Shown: positions 27,962 to 36,502, counted from the stretch's first letter. The stretch is DNA of 64,000 bases from an uncultured Alistipes sp. (GCA_904502285.1 CAJGEC010000004.1:33072-97071); one strand, 5' to 3'. The notes: generated from the sequence alone by a model not told the origin. Numbers and translations are program-made.

Positions 27962-29527
27962 CTAAAAGTTGTGGGCCTTGCAGTAGCGAGCCACGGCATC
28001 GGCGATACGTTCGCCATCGAGGGCCGCAGAGACGATACCTCCAGCATAGCCAGCACCCTCACCCGCGGGGAACAGTCCCTCAACCTGTGTGTGCATAAGT
28101 GTCTCGCTGTCACGAGGTATGCGCACAGGGGTCGAGGTGCGAGACTCCACACCTACGACGATAGCCTCGTCGGAGACAAAGCCCTTCATCCTACGACCAA
28201 AGGTGGCAATACCACTGCGGAGGCGCGCTCCAATATTTTCGGGCATCCACTCGTCGAGACGCGAAGGGGTGATGCCTGGGATGTATGATGTTCGAGGGAG
28301 ACTCTTCGAGGCACGGCCAGCCACGAAGTCCGAGACACGCTGTGCTGGGGCTACTTGTCGCTCACCACTATGCTCCCTCGCCAACTCCTCGAAGAGTTGC
28401 TGGTAGCGGAGTCCTGCCAACTCGCCCCACTCCTCCCTGAGGTATGCGAAGTCCTCAAGGCGTACCTCTGTGACAAGACCCGAATTGGCGAAGGCCGAGT
28501 TACGACCACTGGGCGACATACCATTCACAACAGACTGTCGGGTGTCGGTCATCGCAGGAACGATGAAACCTCCAGGACACATACAGAAGGAGTAAACGCC
28601 TCGGCCAGCCTCCTGACTTACAAGGGAGTAGCTTGCCGCAGGGAGCCACTCGCCACGCTCGGCACGGTGGTACTGTATGCTGTCGATGAGGTGTTGTGGA
28701 TGCTCGATACGCACACCCATAGCGAAGGGCTTGGCTTCGACGGCGATACCCTCCTTGTGCAGCAACTCGTAGATGTCGCGTGCGGAGTGTCCCGTAGCAA
28801 GGACCACGGCAGCACCCTCAATGGTGGTGTCGCCGACCTTAACTCCCGTAATGCGGTTGTTCTTAACCACAAAGCCTGAGACACGGCTCTCGAAGAGAAC
28901 CTTGCCTCCGTGTTCGGTGATGGTGTGACAGATGTTCGAAATGATACGTGGCAACTTGTCGGTGCCGATATGTGGGTGAGCCTCGTAGAGAATCTCAGGG
29001 TTTGCTCCGTGCCATACGAGGGTCTGCAACGCCTTGTTGTAGTCGCCACGCTTCTTGCTTCGGGTGAAGAGCTTACCGTCAGAGAAGGTTCCTGCACCAC
29101 CCTCGCCAAAGGCGTAGTTCGAGTCGGGGTTGATGTCGCCACCACGATTGATCTGCGCAATGTCGTACTTGCGCGACAATACCGACTTACCGCGCTCCAA
29201 AAGTATGGGCTTGAAGCCTAACTCTATGAGTCTCAGCGAGGCAAAGAGGCCCGCAGGACCAGAGCCGACGACGATAACCTCAGTGCCATTGTCCACCGCA
29301 GGGTAGTCGAAATTCAGGGGCGCAGGCATAGGCTCCTTGTCGATATATATTTCGAGCGAGAGGTTTACCTTGGCCATACGCTGGCGAGCATCTATGGAGC
29401 GTTTGATGACTCGTGCCAAGGCGATGTCGCTCTGGCGAATACCGAGCCTCTCGGCTGCACGTGCTAAATAGAATTTCTCGTCGGCCGCCTGCTTAGGCGA
29501 TAGCTGCAGTGTAATAGTCTTTGGCAT
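27962..29527 (-). CDS. FAD-dependent NAD(P)-type oxidoreductase, COG2509-like
   Basis: 521 residues. After an N-terminal domain of about 85 residues (starting MPKTITLQLSPKQA), a Rossmann FAD site VIVVGSGPAGLFASL lies near 90-104. GGAGTFSDGKLFTR and a second dinucleotide site follow, and the C-terminal LFPAGEGAGYAGGIVSAALDG completes the FAD pocket. The family is widespread and uncharacterised. It is first in a run with the symporter and the membrane protein. Nothing indicates its substrate. Confidence 0.87.
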   Translation of the reverse strand: MPKTITLQLSPKQAADEKFYLARAAERLGIRQSDIALARVIKRSIDARQRMAKVNLSLEIYIDKEPMPAPLNFDYPAVDNGTEVIVVGSGPAGLFASLRLIELGFKPILLERGKSVLSRKYDIAQINRGGDINPDSNYAFGEGGAGTFSDGKLFTRSKKRGDYNKALQTLVWHGANPEILYEAHPHIGTDKLPRIISNICHTITEHGGKVLFESRVSGFVVKNNRITGVKVGDTTIEGAAVVLATGHSARDIYELLHKEGIAVEAKPFAMGVRIEHPQHLIDSIQYHRAERGEWLPAASYSLVSQEAGRGVYSFCMCPGGFIVPAMTDTRQSVVNGMSPSGRNSAFANSGLVTEVRLEDFAYLREEWGELAGLRYQQLFEELAREHSGERQVAPAQRVSDFVAGRASKSLPRTSYIPGITPSRLDEWMPENIGARLRSGIATFGRRMKGFVSDEAIVVGVESRTSTPVRIPRDSETLMHTQVEGLFPAGEGAGYAGGIVSAALDGERIADAVARYCKAHNF

Positions 29528-29546
29528 ATAGTATCATTTAAACATA

Positions 29547-29554
29547 CAAAAATA
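29547..29554 (-). promoter_or_regulatory. Promoter -7 element for the FAD oxidoreductase-symporter run
   Basis: Minus strand TATTTTTG matches TAnnTTTG, 20 bases upstream of the start at 29527. No clear -33 TTG. The sequence is AT-rich. Confidence 0.45.
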
Positions 29555-29583
29555 GGAAAAATTAAATAAAAATTGCGTTGATG

Positions 29584-29614
29584 TTGCGTATATTATAAAA
29601 GTTTTTTATCTTTG
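29584..29614 (+). promoter_or_regulatory. Promoter for tRNA-Leu
   Basis: TTG (29584-29586), a 20-base spacer, then TATCTTTG (29607-29614), 46 bases before the tRNA. Confidence 0.65.
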
Positions 29615-29659
29615 CACCGCTGATACCCCAAGAAAGGGGAGCTAAAAAAGCAAGATCCT

Positions 29660-29741
29660 GCGGATATGGTGTAATTGGTAGCCACGTCAGACTTAGGATC
29701 TGATGCCGAGAGGCGTGGGGGTTCGAGTCCCTTTATCCGCA
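29660..29741 (+). tRNA. tRNA-Leu (anticodon TAG)
   Basis: 82 bases. The acceptor stem GCGGATA pairs with TATCCGC. The anticodon loop CTTAGGA gives TAG, reading CUN Leu codons. A variable arm is present and the T-loop is GGTTCGAGTCC. The CCA is not encoded. It is preceded by a consensus promoter and followed at once by a terminator. Confidence 0.95.
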
Positions 29742-29744
29742 CAG

Positions 29745-29778
29745 AAAAAAGAGCAGTTCACAAGACTGCTCTTTTTTT
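29745..29778 (+). terminator. Intrinsic terminator after tRNA-Leu
   Basis: A 13-bp perfect stem (29745-29757 with 29765-29777), a 7-base loop and a T-run, 3 bases after the tRNA. Confidence 0.9.
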
Positions 29779-29814
29779 GTGCGGATACTCCGCAGTTATA
29801 TTTACAATCCCTCC

Positions 29815-29925
29815 AAACCTCCCTTTGAAAAGGGAGGCTTGTGGCAAGTGTTCCACTTGCTTATCTGCTATGATGCCCCTATTACAATTGGATGTCTCTT
29901 GGCTTTAGCCGACGTTCGAGACCTG
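29815..29925. repeat. Hairpin repeat patch, copy A
   Basis: A perfect hairpin CCTCCCTTT/AAAGGGAGG (29818-29826 with 29829-29837) is followed by GCAAGTG/CACTTGC (29844-29850 with 29854-29860), then a stretch around GACGTTCGAG (about 29898-29920). The second hairpin and the GACGTTCGAG stretch recur at 30684-30760 in the opposite order. They look like copies of a dispersed, REP-like chromosomal repeat. Confidence 0.55.
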
Positions 29926-29936
29926 GGTGGGTAGAT

Positions 29937-30455
29937 TTATCGGTTTATCCACTCATCTTTGGAAATAGCAAAGACCTTTGTGATTTCATTTATCTCGTCT
30001 GGGAACTCATCTACTTGCTTGCAACCATAGGACATAGCGGTTCTGGCTGATGCTTCATTGCTATATCTCATAAAAGAGTAAACCACATTAAAAGGGGTGT
30101 TGTTAAAAGTCCAATCTCTGACAGCGATCGCAGCCTCCTTAGCATACCCTTTTCGTTGCTTGTCAGCCCTGATATGGTATCCTATTTCGGGTTTTATCTC
30201 TCCGTTGATAAGTTGCATTGTCAAGCCACAGTCACCGATCATCTCGCCTGTCTCTTTTAAGCACACGGCCCACAGTCCAAAACCTAATACCATATATCTT
30301 TGGATATTACGCTCAATCCACTCCCTCACCCTTTTTTCATCAAATGTGTAGGGATAATGCTGCATTGTGTCAGAATCGGATAACACCTTGAAAAGTGCGT
30401 GAAAATCATCATCCGTCATCTCTCTTAATAGCAAACGCTCAGTCTCTATAACCAT
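29937..30455 (-). CDS. GNAT family N-acetyltransferase (RimJ/RimL type)
   Basis: 172 residues. It opens METERLLLREM-like (MVIETERLLLREMTDDDF) and has the acetyl-CoA site RADKQRKGYAKEAA (about 101-114) and a C-terminal ASARTAMSYGCKQVDEF, all typical of the RimJ/RimL ribosomal-protein or small-molecule acetyltransferase branch. The substrate is unknown. It sits alone between a tRNA gene and repeat patches, and codon use looks more AT-rich than the neighbours, so recent arrival is possible. The candidate promoter (30491-30498, minus TAACTTTA) is imperfect. Confidence 0.88.
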   Translation of the reverse strand: MVIETERLLLREMTDDDFHALFKVLSDSDTMQHYPYTFDEKRVREWIERNIQRYMVLGFGLWAVCLKETGEMIGDCGLTMQLINGEIKPEIGYHIRADKQRKGYAKEAAIAVRDWTFNNTPFNVVYSFMRYSNEASARTAMSYGCKQVDEFPDEINEITKVFAISKDEWINR

Positions 30456-30621
30456 TATTTTTAGCCTCCTAAAATTGCGATTTATCGGTGTAAAGTTAAG
30501 AAAATATTATTACAATATTTATAAAATATAGAATCTCCTATTATCTTTCAGGTAATTATAGAGATAGACACACTTCATATCCTCCTCATTTAATGTCCGA
30601 AAATCTGTAATCAACCCACAC

Positions 30622-30651
30622 AAAAAGCGACCTGTTTAGGGTCGCTTTTTT
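30622..30651. terminator. Orphan bidirectional terminator-like hairpin
   Basis: AAAAAGCGACC (30622-30632) pairs with GGTCGCTTTTT (30640-30650), with A-run and T-run flanks. No gene ends here on either strand, so the transcript it would terminate is unknown. Confidence 0.65.
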
Positions 30652-30683
30652 GCATATAAAGGATCACGCACTGACTGTGGTGG

Positions 30684-30760
30684 CTCTTGGTTTTTGCGGA
30701 CGTTCGAGTCTCGCTTAATACATTTTGTAAGGTTTGTGGCAAGTGTGCCACTTGCTTTGG
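30684..30760. repeat. Hairpin repeat patch, copy B
   Basis: The CTTGGTTTTTGCGGACGTTCGAG stretch begins near 30686, followed by the GCAAGTG/CACTTGC hairpin at 30739-30754. Both modules are shared with 29815-29925 but in swapped order. Confidence 0.5.
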
Positions 30761-30770
30761 TATTAAAGAA

Positions 30771-30858
30771 TTTAGGGAGATTAGAGAGCCTAAGTATATG
30801 TATCGCATAACACCTTCAACTACCTACCCCACTCCTTAAATTCCCTAATCTCCCTAAA
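30771..30858. repeat. Inverted repeat, 14-bp arms
   Basis: TTTAGGGAGATTAG at 30771-30784 is matched perfectly by CTAATCTCCCTAAA at 30845-30858, with 60 bases between. Its role is unknown. Confidence 0.6.
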
Positions 30859-30972
30859 TACTCTTCTGTGGCAGAGGTGTGCAGAGGCAAAAAGTTGGAG
30901 AATATATGGTCTATTTTGATGTTCGTTGGTCCAATTCTACGATTGAGAGGTCGATATTTCCAAATATCTTCC

Positions 30973-30980
30973 TATCTTTG
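30973..30980 (+). promoter_or_regulatory. Promoter -7 element for the CotH-like lipoprotein
   Basis: TATCTTTG matches TAnnTTTG, 29 bases before the start at 31010. Confidence 0.55.
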
Positions 30981-31009
30981 CCGAATATTTATCGTGCAAA
31001 TTTATGACC

Positions 31010-32554
31010 ATGAAAAAGATATTTCACCTTTTGTTGCTCCTTGTTGTGGGCCTAAGCATAACTACTGGCTGTGTAGAGGATAGATACCCTGGTTATGTGC
31101 CTAAGCCTGGCACTGGTCAGAACGATAAGGATGAGAATGGCGACAACGAAGAGACCCCTGGCGGAGACAATGAGAATGATGGTGGCTCAGAGACTCCAGA
31201 GCCTCCGTTCAACAGCGACTATCCCGATACCTCGTGGGCTGAGGGCGAGTTGGATTGGGTATTCGATATGAACGAGGTGCCAGAGATACACGTAGAGATA
31301 TCCGAGGAGCAGTGGAACGAGTTGCTCAAGGCTTACGACCAGAATAGCGAGACCAACAAGTATGTGCATTGCGACGTAGAGTTCGACTCCAAGGGCGAGC
31401 ATCACACCTTTGCGGATGCGGGCCTACGCCTCAGAGGAAATACCTCACGTCGTCGCCCTGAGGGTAATGGTGGCGAGATGCACAAGCGAAACAATGCCGA
31501 CTGGCACCACTGCCACTTTATGCTCAACTTGCGCAAGTACCAAAAGGATGATGCCCACGAGCTCAAGAATGTGCGAAAGCTACACCTCAAGTGGCACAAG
31601 GACGACCGCGCCTACTGCCGTGAGTTGTACTGCTATGACCTCTTCCGTCGTTTCGGTATTTGGACCACGGTATATAGTTCATACTGCCGTCTATGGATTC
31701 ACGTCGAGGGAGATAGCAAGCCAGCCTATTATGGTGTGTATGAGATGATTGAGGCTATCGATGACCACTATGTGAAGAAGCGTAAGGAGCTATTTGGCGA
31801 CCATAAGCACAACCTATGGAAGTGTCGCTATGGCGCTACGCTCAACTACAACGACTTTGGCGGAGCGTGGATACATTACGACGATGATTCGGGCAACAAC
31901 TACACCTACGAGTTGAAGAGCAATACCGAGAATTTCGAGGCAGCAAAGGCGCAGCTCAAGGCCTTTACCAAGAACCTCACTCAGCTCAGTGGCGCAGAGT
32001 TCCACGACTGGATTGCTAAGGTTTGTGACGTTCGTCTGTTGTTGCGTACCTACGCTGTAAATGTTGTTGTGGGTATGTGGGACGACTACTGGAATAACTG
32101 CAACAACTACTACATCTACTTCAATTCGTCGGATAGTGAGGACTACAAATTCTTCTTCATCCCATTCGATTACGACAACACCCTCGGCACATCGAGCCAT
32201 TGTGGTGTTCAGAGCGATTCGGGCCGTCAGGATCCTTTGAATTGGGGCGACACGGGAAAGAATCCGTTAATAGGCAAGATTCTTAAGTACGACGACTATC
32301 GCAAAATATATATAGAAGCACTCAATGAGTTGTGCGACCCAACGATGAAACTCTTCCACTATCAGGCCTCTATCGACCGTATCAACGGCTGGCACAATAT
32401 GATTCGTGATTATGTTGTGAACGACACCGAGGAGGATTGCGAGATTAAGGATCGCCCTGCAAGGTGGGGCAATATCTACGATTACCGCCTGCTCGATGCC
32501 AACTCGTCGATGAACTTCTTCAAGGTAAAAGCAGAGTCAATCCCTAACAATTAA
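31010..32554 (+). CDS. CotH kinase family lipoprotein
   Basis: 514 residues. The signal peptide ends in lipobox ITTGC. A low-complexity acidic linker (about 25-70: Asp/Glu/Gly/Asn/Pro) precedes the CotH domain. Family motifs: EVPEIHVEISEEQWNELL, GLRLRGNTSRR, RELYCYDLFRRFG, YYGVYEMIEAIDDHYVKKR and FIPFDYDNTLG, the last holding likely metal-binding Asp residues. Bacterial CotH proteins are atypical protein kinases known from spore coats, but outer-surface lipoprotein forms are frequent in Bacteroidota and their targets are unknown. An ATG two codons upstream (31004) is equally possible. Monocistronic. Confidence 0.9.
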   Translation: MKKIFHLLLLLVVGLSITTGCVEDRYPGYVPKPGTGQNDKDENGDNEETPGGDNENDGGSETPEPPFNSDYPDTSWAEGELDWVFDMNEVPEIHVEISEEQWNELLKAYDQNSETNKYVHCDVEFDSKGEHHTFADAGLRLRGNTSRRRPEGNGGEMHKRNNADWHHCHFMLNLRKYQKDDAHELKNVRKLHLKWHKDDRAYCRELYCYDLFRRFGIWTTVYSSYCRLWIHVEGDSKPAYYGVYEMIEAIDDHYVKKRKELFGDHKHNLWKCRYGATLNYNDFGGAWIHYDDDSGNNYTYELKSNTENFEAAKAQLKAFTKNLTQLSGAEFHDWIAKVCDVRLLLRTYAVNVVVGMWDDYWNNCNNYYIYFNSSDSEDYKFFFIPFDYDNTLGTSSHCGVQSDSGRQDPLNWGDTGKNPLIGKILKYDDYRKIYIEALNELCDPTMKLFHYQASIDRINGWHNMIRDYVVNDTEEDCEIKDRPARWGNIYDYRLLDANSSMNFFKVKAESIPNN

Positions 32555-32569
32555 GGGATTGACTCTTTT
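32533..32569. terminator. Intrinsic terminator overlapping the CotH gene end
   Basis: A 13-bp stem (32533-32545 with 32554-32566), an 8-base loop and TTTT. The left arm lies inside the last codons and the stop codon lies in the loop region. It separates this gene from the convergent recO. Confidence 0.85.
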
Positions 32570-32593
32570 CTTATAAATGGTTGATTATCACAC

Positions 32594-33322
32594 CTAAAAG
32601 ACCTCGCTCATTATGCGTAGCGACTCTACGGAGTGTATGGAGTCGAGGTGGAAGGCATAGTATTTAAGCATTGCCTCAAGGAATGAGGCACGCTCCGTTC
32701 TGTTCAGGCCAATCTCGGCCAAGTAGCGCACATCGCACTCCAACATATCGTGCAGTATACGTGCATTCTCTGGCGACATCGCCGTACTTGGTATTTCGGG
32801 GGTGAAGGTGAACTTTCCGTCGCGTATGTCGAGCCACGCACCATCCCTATACTCATTATCGGGCGAGAAGCCCAAGGGACGACAGAGGTTTGCCAAGAAC
32901 CAAAGGTGGAAGTTGGCGACACCCTCCTCCAAGGCGTCGAGGGCCGCTACCGAGCCCCACACAAAGTCGAAGAGGTGCGACTCTGGCTCGCTCTCCTTGA
33001 CCAAGCGATAAAGCACCTCTGCCATAAAGAGGGCCATCGTCGATTTGCGAATGTCGAAGGGGGTGGATTGCAACACCATTCCTGGCACAAGATCCTTCAT
33101 TCGGTGTAACTCCATCTTTGGAGAGGTAAGGCCCACGAACTCCACGGCGAACATAGGTTGTAGCAGGGCCATCTTCGATCCCTTGGATGAGGGGCGTACC
33201 CCCTGCACCATATATGTCTGACGCCCAGCAACATCGGTGAGCAGGTGTGCGATCACACCCTTGTCGCCATACTTGAGCGTGCCGAGGACTATGCCACGTG
33301 CCTTATATGATTTTATCACCAT
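32594..33322 (-). CDS. recO: DNA repair protein RecO
   Basis: Recombination mediator of the RecFOR pathway; it anneals ssDNA and helps load RecA. 242 residues: an N-terminal OB fold (KARGIVLGTLKYGDKGVIAHLLT) and a helical C-terminal part. The Cys-rich zinc motif of some RecO proteins is not obvious. I chose ATG at 33322 (MVIKSYKARG); the longer frame starts at a TTG inside ispG. It lies just downstream of ispG and is probably co-transcribed. Confidence 0.9.
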   Translation of the reverse strand: MVIKSYKARGIVLGTLKYGDKGVIAHLLTDVAGRQTYMVQGVRPSSKGSKMALLQPMFAVEFVGLTSPKMELHRMKDLVPGMVLQSTPFDIRKSTMALFMAEVLYRLVKESEPESHLFDFVWGSVAALDALEEGVANFHLWFLANLCRPLGFSPDNEYRDGAWLDIRDGKFTFTPEIPSTAMSPENARILHDMLECDVRYLAEIGLNRTERASFLEAMLKYYAFHLDSIHSVESLRIMSEVF

Positions 33323-33336
33323 ACGTGCGCTGCGAT

Positions 33337-34821
33337 TTACTCTGGGTCGTGCCAACGGCCGTCGCTCTTGATGATGTTGATAAGGTGGTCGAGGGCCTCG
33401 CTCTGGTGGATATTGCGCTCGACGATAGTTCTACCGCGGTAGAGGGTGATATGCTCTGGTGACGATCCCACATAGCCGTAATCGGCATCTGCCATCTCGC
33501 CAGGGCCATTGACGATACATCCCATAACGCCAATCTTGAGATCCTTCAAGTGTGAGGTACGTGCCTTGATGGCTGCCAACGTAGACTCTATGTTGTAGAG
33601 CGTGCGACCGCAACTTGGGCAGGCGATATACTCTGTGCGCGAAAAGCGTAGGCGGGCGGCCTGGAGGAGAATCAACTCGATCTCCTTGACCACGGCCTCG
33701 TCCAACCCTGGAGCATCGATCCACACACCCTCGGCAAGACCATCTATGAGCAACTGACCCATATCCGCGGCAGCGTAGATTGCGATGCACTCCACATCGC
33801 TACCCTCATAGCGACGACGAAGTACCACGGGACGACCATCCTGTCGGTTGAGAATCGCTGCTCGCCACTCGTGCGTAGGGTTACTACTCAGGGCTTCAAC
33901 AACATCGTAGGTGTCGTCTATTTCGCTGTGTACTATAGGTTTGGCGGTTGTGCGAGGTTGGAACTTTGTGGGGGAGTAACTCTCCATATTCTCCACCTCG
34001 AACTCTCCATCTCTATTTTTGAAGTAGCTGGCAATCAGCTCTCCTACGGGCACCTCGTTCTCTGGGGACTCGGTGAGTGATACACGTAGCGTGTCGCCAA
34101 TGCCATCGGCCAGCAATGCGCCAATACCCACGGCACTCTTTATGCGACCCTCGATGCCATCGCCAGCCTCGGTGACGCCGAGGTGTAGCGGATAGGTCAT
34201 ACCCTCGCGCTCCATAGCCTCCACCAAGAGTCTGTAGGCGTGGACCATAACACGGGTGTTGCTCGACTTCATAGATACCACCACGTCGTCGAACCTCTCT
34301 TCGCGGCACATCCTCAGAAACTCCATTGCCGAAGCCACCATACCCTCAGGGGTATCGCCCCACTCGTCGAAGATGCGACGAGCCAACGAGCCGTGGTTTA
34401 CACCTATGCGGAGCGCTACGCCACGGCGACGGCATATCTCGATGAGTTGGTGCAACTCGCCATTCGAGGTACGGAAGTTGCCAGGGTTGATGCGCACCTT
34501 GTCCACCGACTCAGCGGCAATCATCGCAATATCGGGTGTGAAGTGTATGTCGGCAACGATAGCCGCACCGCACCCCTCCTCGCGAAGGCGCGACATTATA
34601 GGTGCTAAAGCCTCGCCCTCCTTGCCTCCCTGGGCTGTGAGACGTACCACCTGAGCGCCAGCCTTAGCGATACGCATCGTCTGCGCCACGGTAGCCTCAA
34701 CATTGGCTGTTGGGGTGTTGGTCATCGACTGGATGGCGATAGGGTTATTGCCACCGATTGTCACGTTGCCAAATCGCACCTCGTGGGTCGCTCTTCGGCC
34801 ATACTTGAGAATTGTTCCCAT
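33337..34821 (-). CDS. ispG: (E)-4-hydroxy-3-methylbut-2-enyl-diphosphate synthase
   Basis: MEP-pathway Fe-S enzyme that acts before IspH, converting MEcPP to HMBPP. At 494 residues it is longer than E. coli IspG (372), because an extra segment (about 270-385) lies between the TIM-barrel and the cluster domain; this is the plant/Bacteroidota-like form. The cluster ligands sit in CPSCGR and MGCIVNGPGE near the C-terminus. It lies 43 bases downstream of the rluA-like gene, and recO follows. Confidence 0.95.
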   Translation of the reverse strand: MGTILKYGRRATHEVRFGNVTIGGNNPIAIQSMTNTPTANVEATVAQTMRIAKAGAQVVRLTAQGGKEGEALAPIMSRLREEGCGAAIVADIHFTPDIAMIAAESVDKVRINPGNFRTSNGELHQLIEICRRRGVALRIGVNHGSLARRIFDEWGDTPEGMVASAMEFLRMCREERFDDVVVSMKSSNTRVMVHAYRLLVEAMEREGMTYPLHLGVTEAGDGIEGRIKSAVGIGALLADGIGDTLRVSLTESPENEVPVGELIASYFKNRDGEFEVENMESYSPTKFQPRTTAKPIVHSEIDDTYDVVEALSSNPTHEWRAAILNRQDGRPVVLRRRYEGSDVECIAIYAAADMGQLLIDGLAEGVWIDAPGLDEAVVKEIELILLQAARLRFSRTEYIACPSCGRTLYNIESTLAAIKARTSHLKDLKIGVMGCIVNGPGEMADADYGYVGSSPEHITLYRGRTIVERNIHQSEALDHLINIIKSDGRWHDPE

Positions 34822-34864
34822 AGGATATCTGTTTCTTGTTTTTCGTTTCGTTCTCGTCGTTCGC

Positions 34865-36484
34865 CTAAAACTCTGCTGGCGACTCTATCGTTATGCGCTC
34901 CCCTGTCTGCGGATGGCTGAACTCCACCCTTGAGGCGTGGAGGTGTAGTCTGCACCCATCACGAAGGTCTACCGTTATCTCCGTGCCGTAGATGTTGTCC
35001 CCCACGATTGGAGAGTTGAGACCCTCCTTATGTGCCGAGTGTAGGCGTAGTTGATGGGTGCGCCCCGTGATTGGTCTAAACTCTATGCGGGTGCGTGAGC
35101 CCTCCCTGGCCAAAACTGTGTACTCGGTCACGGCAGGCTTACCATCCGAGGCTATCATCTGGCGTGGACGGTTGTCGTAGTCGAGGCGCATAGGGAGATT
35201 TATGATACCCTTGTCGCTCTCTATAACGCCCTCAAGCACAGCGGTATATCGTTTCTCTATGGTGCGCTTTATGAACTGCTCCTGCAAAGCCTTGTGGGAC
35301 TCCTTGTCCTTGGCTAAGAGGAGTATGCCCGATGTGGATTGGTCTAAGCGGTGAACAATCATCGGACCTTCGACATTGGGGTAATGCTCCTTTGCCCACC
35401 CCTCGACACTGCGCACTCCCGACTTGCCCTCTACCGACAACATACCACAGGGTTTGTCGATGGCAACGAGCCACTCATCCTCCCACAATATCCTTGGCTC
35501 GTCGGGCTCTATCGCCGTCAGTGGGTTTGGCTCTACGTCGAGGCCTTCGAGCATAAAGCTCAATATCGGTTTGCACTTGCCGTTACACGCGGGGTAGAAC
35601 GAGCCGTGGTGGCGTACCTCGCCACGTGGTGATGCCCCCTGCCAGAACTCCGCCATAGCGATAGGCTCATAGCCCTGCAACAGGGCATATTGTAGGAGTT
35701 TAGGCCCTGCGCACTCACCAGCCCCAGCAGGCGGAATACCCTGGGGTGTCGAGGCGAATAACTCGCATAAATCCTTCGTTTGACCACGCCCATTAACCAC
35801 ACGGAACTCTCTAAATAGTTGCATCTGGAGGTCTGCCGAGCGTTGTTGTCTGAGGGCCTTGAGTTCGGTAATCTCCTTGCTATACTCCGCCAACCTCGCT
35901 TCGCACTCCGCCACTTGCTCCTTGTACCTGCGCTTTAGGCGTTGCATATCGGCATTATCGCGCTGACTCTCAAGGATTAGAGCCTCTACATTCGCACCCT
36001 CGGCACGGCGTCTGTCGCGCTCCTCCTTGCGCTCGGCAAGGCGCTTTTTGAGTTGTGCGAGTTGCTCCTTGCCACTCTGCATAGTCTCGTCGAGTTCTCG
36101 CCTTAGAGCAATATAGGTTGGACTATGTAACAACTCTTCGACACGGCCGTTTATTGCCGATATCTCGGCCTCACCACGACGGAAGAAATCCCCTGGCTGG
36201 AGCATATCGTAGATGGGTGGCACGAAGTATTCATGGTCGTTCCTTCCGGCCAAGTTACCAGAGTAGGCTGCGAGGAATCCTAAGCCCTTACCATCACGCA
36301 CCACCATCACGCCAAACATCTTGCCCTCGGCAATCTCGTCGCTCCACTCGCTTCGGCTACGCAGATATCGCTCCACCTGCTCCGAGGCTATGCGCGACAG
36401 GGTGTGTGGCACGTAGTGAAAGGGCCACGTGAACTGCTTGGGAGGGGCGATATGTGATATCTCTTGCTCGAAACGGTGTAGCAT
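34865..36484 (-). CDS. RluA family pseudouridine synthase with long N-terminal extension
   Basis: 539 residues from ATG at 36484 (MLHRFEQEI). The C-terminal third (about 310-535) is an RluA-type domain: ILWEDEWLVAIDKPCGMLS, the catalytic HRLDQSTSGILLLAKD, TIEKRYTAVLEG and ITGRTHQLRLHS. The N-terminal 300 residues contain a long charged coiled coil (about 140-215). That layout is seen in Bacteroidota homologues; the exact rRNA or tRNA target is unknown. A longer frame starts at a TTG (36505) inside the promoter and is rejected. Confidence 0.9.
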   Translation of the reverse strand: MLHRFEQEISHIAPPKQFTWPFHYVPHTLSRIASEQVERYLRSRSEWSDEIAEGKMFGVMVVRDGKGLGFLAAYSGNLAGRNDHEYFVPPIYDMLQPGDFFRRGEAEISAINGRVEELLHSPTYIALRRELDETMQSGKEQLAQLKKRLAERKEERDRRRAEGANVEALILESQRDNADMQRLKRRYKEQVAECEARLAEYSKEITELKALRQQRSADLQMQLFREFRVVNGRGQTKDLCELFASTPQGIPPAGAGECAGPKLLQYALLQGYEPIAMAEFWQGASPRGEVRHHGSFYPACNGKCKPILSFMLEGLDVEPNPLTAIEPDEPRILWEDEWLVAIDKPCGMLSVEGKSGVRSVEGWAKEHYPNVEGPMIVHRLDQSTSGILLLAKDKESHKALQEQFIKRTIEKRYTAVLEGVIESDKGIINLPMRLDYDNRPRQMIASDGKPAVTEYTVLAREGSRTRIEFRPITGRTHQLRLHSAHKEGLNSPIVGDNIYGTEITVDLRDGCRLHLHASRVEFSHPQTGERITIESPAEF

Positions 36485-36502
36485 AATCTCGCTTTTGTAG
36501 CA

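Larger units (their letters stand above)
30456..31009. other. Repeat-rich intergenic region, about 550 bases
   Basis: No coding sequence supported. It holds an orphan terminator-like hairpin (30622-30651), hairpin patch copy B (30684-30760), a 14-bp inverted repeat with arms 60 bases apart (30771-30784 and 30845-30858), and the CotH gene promoter at the right end. Confidence 0.6.

Noticed and set aside
28355..28879. 174-codon plus-strand frame opposite the FAD oxidoreductase
   Set aside because: Antisense to a clear FAD domain, with no promoter or signal.
29675..29908. 77-codon frame running through tRNA-Leu and its terminator
   Set aside because: It overlaps a complete tRNA and an intrinsic terminator, so it cannot be a normal gene.
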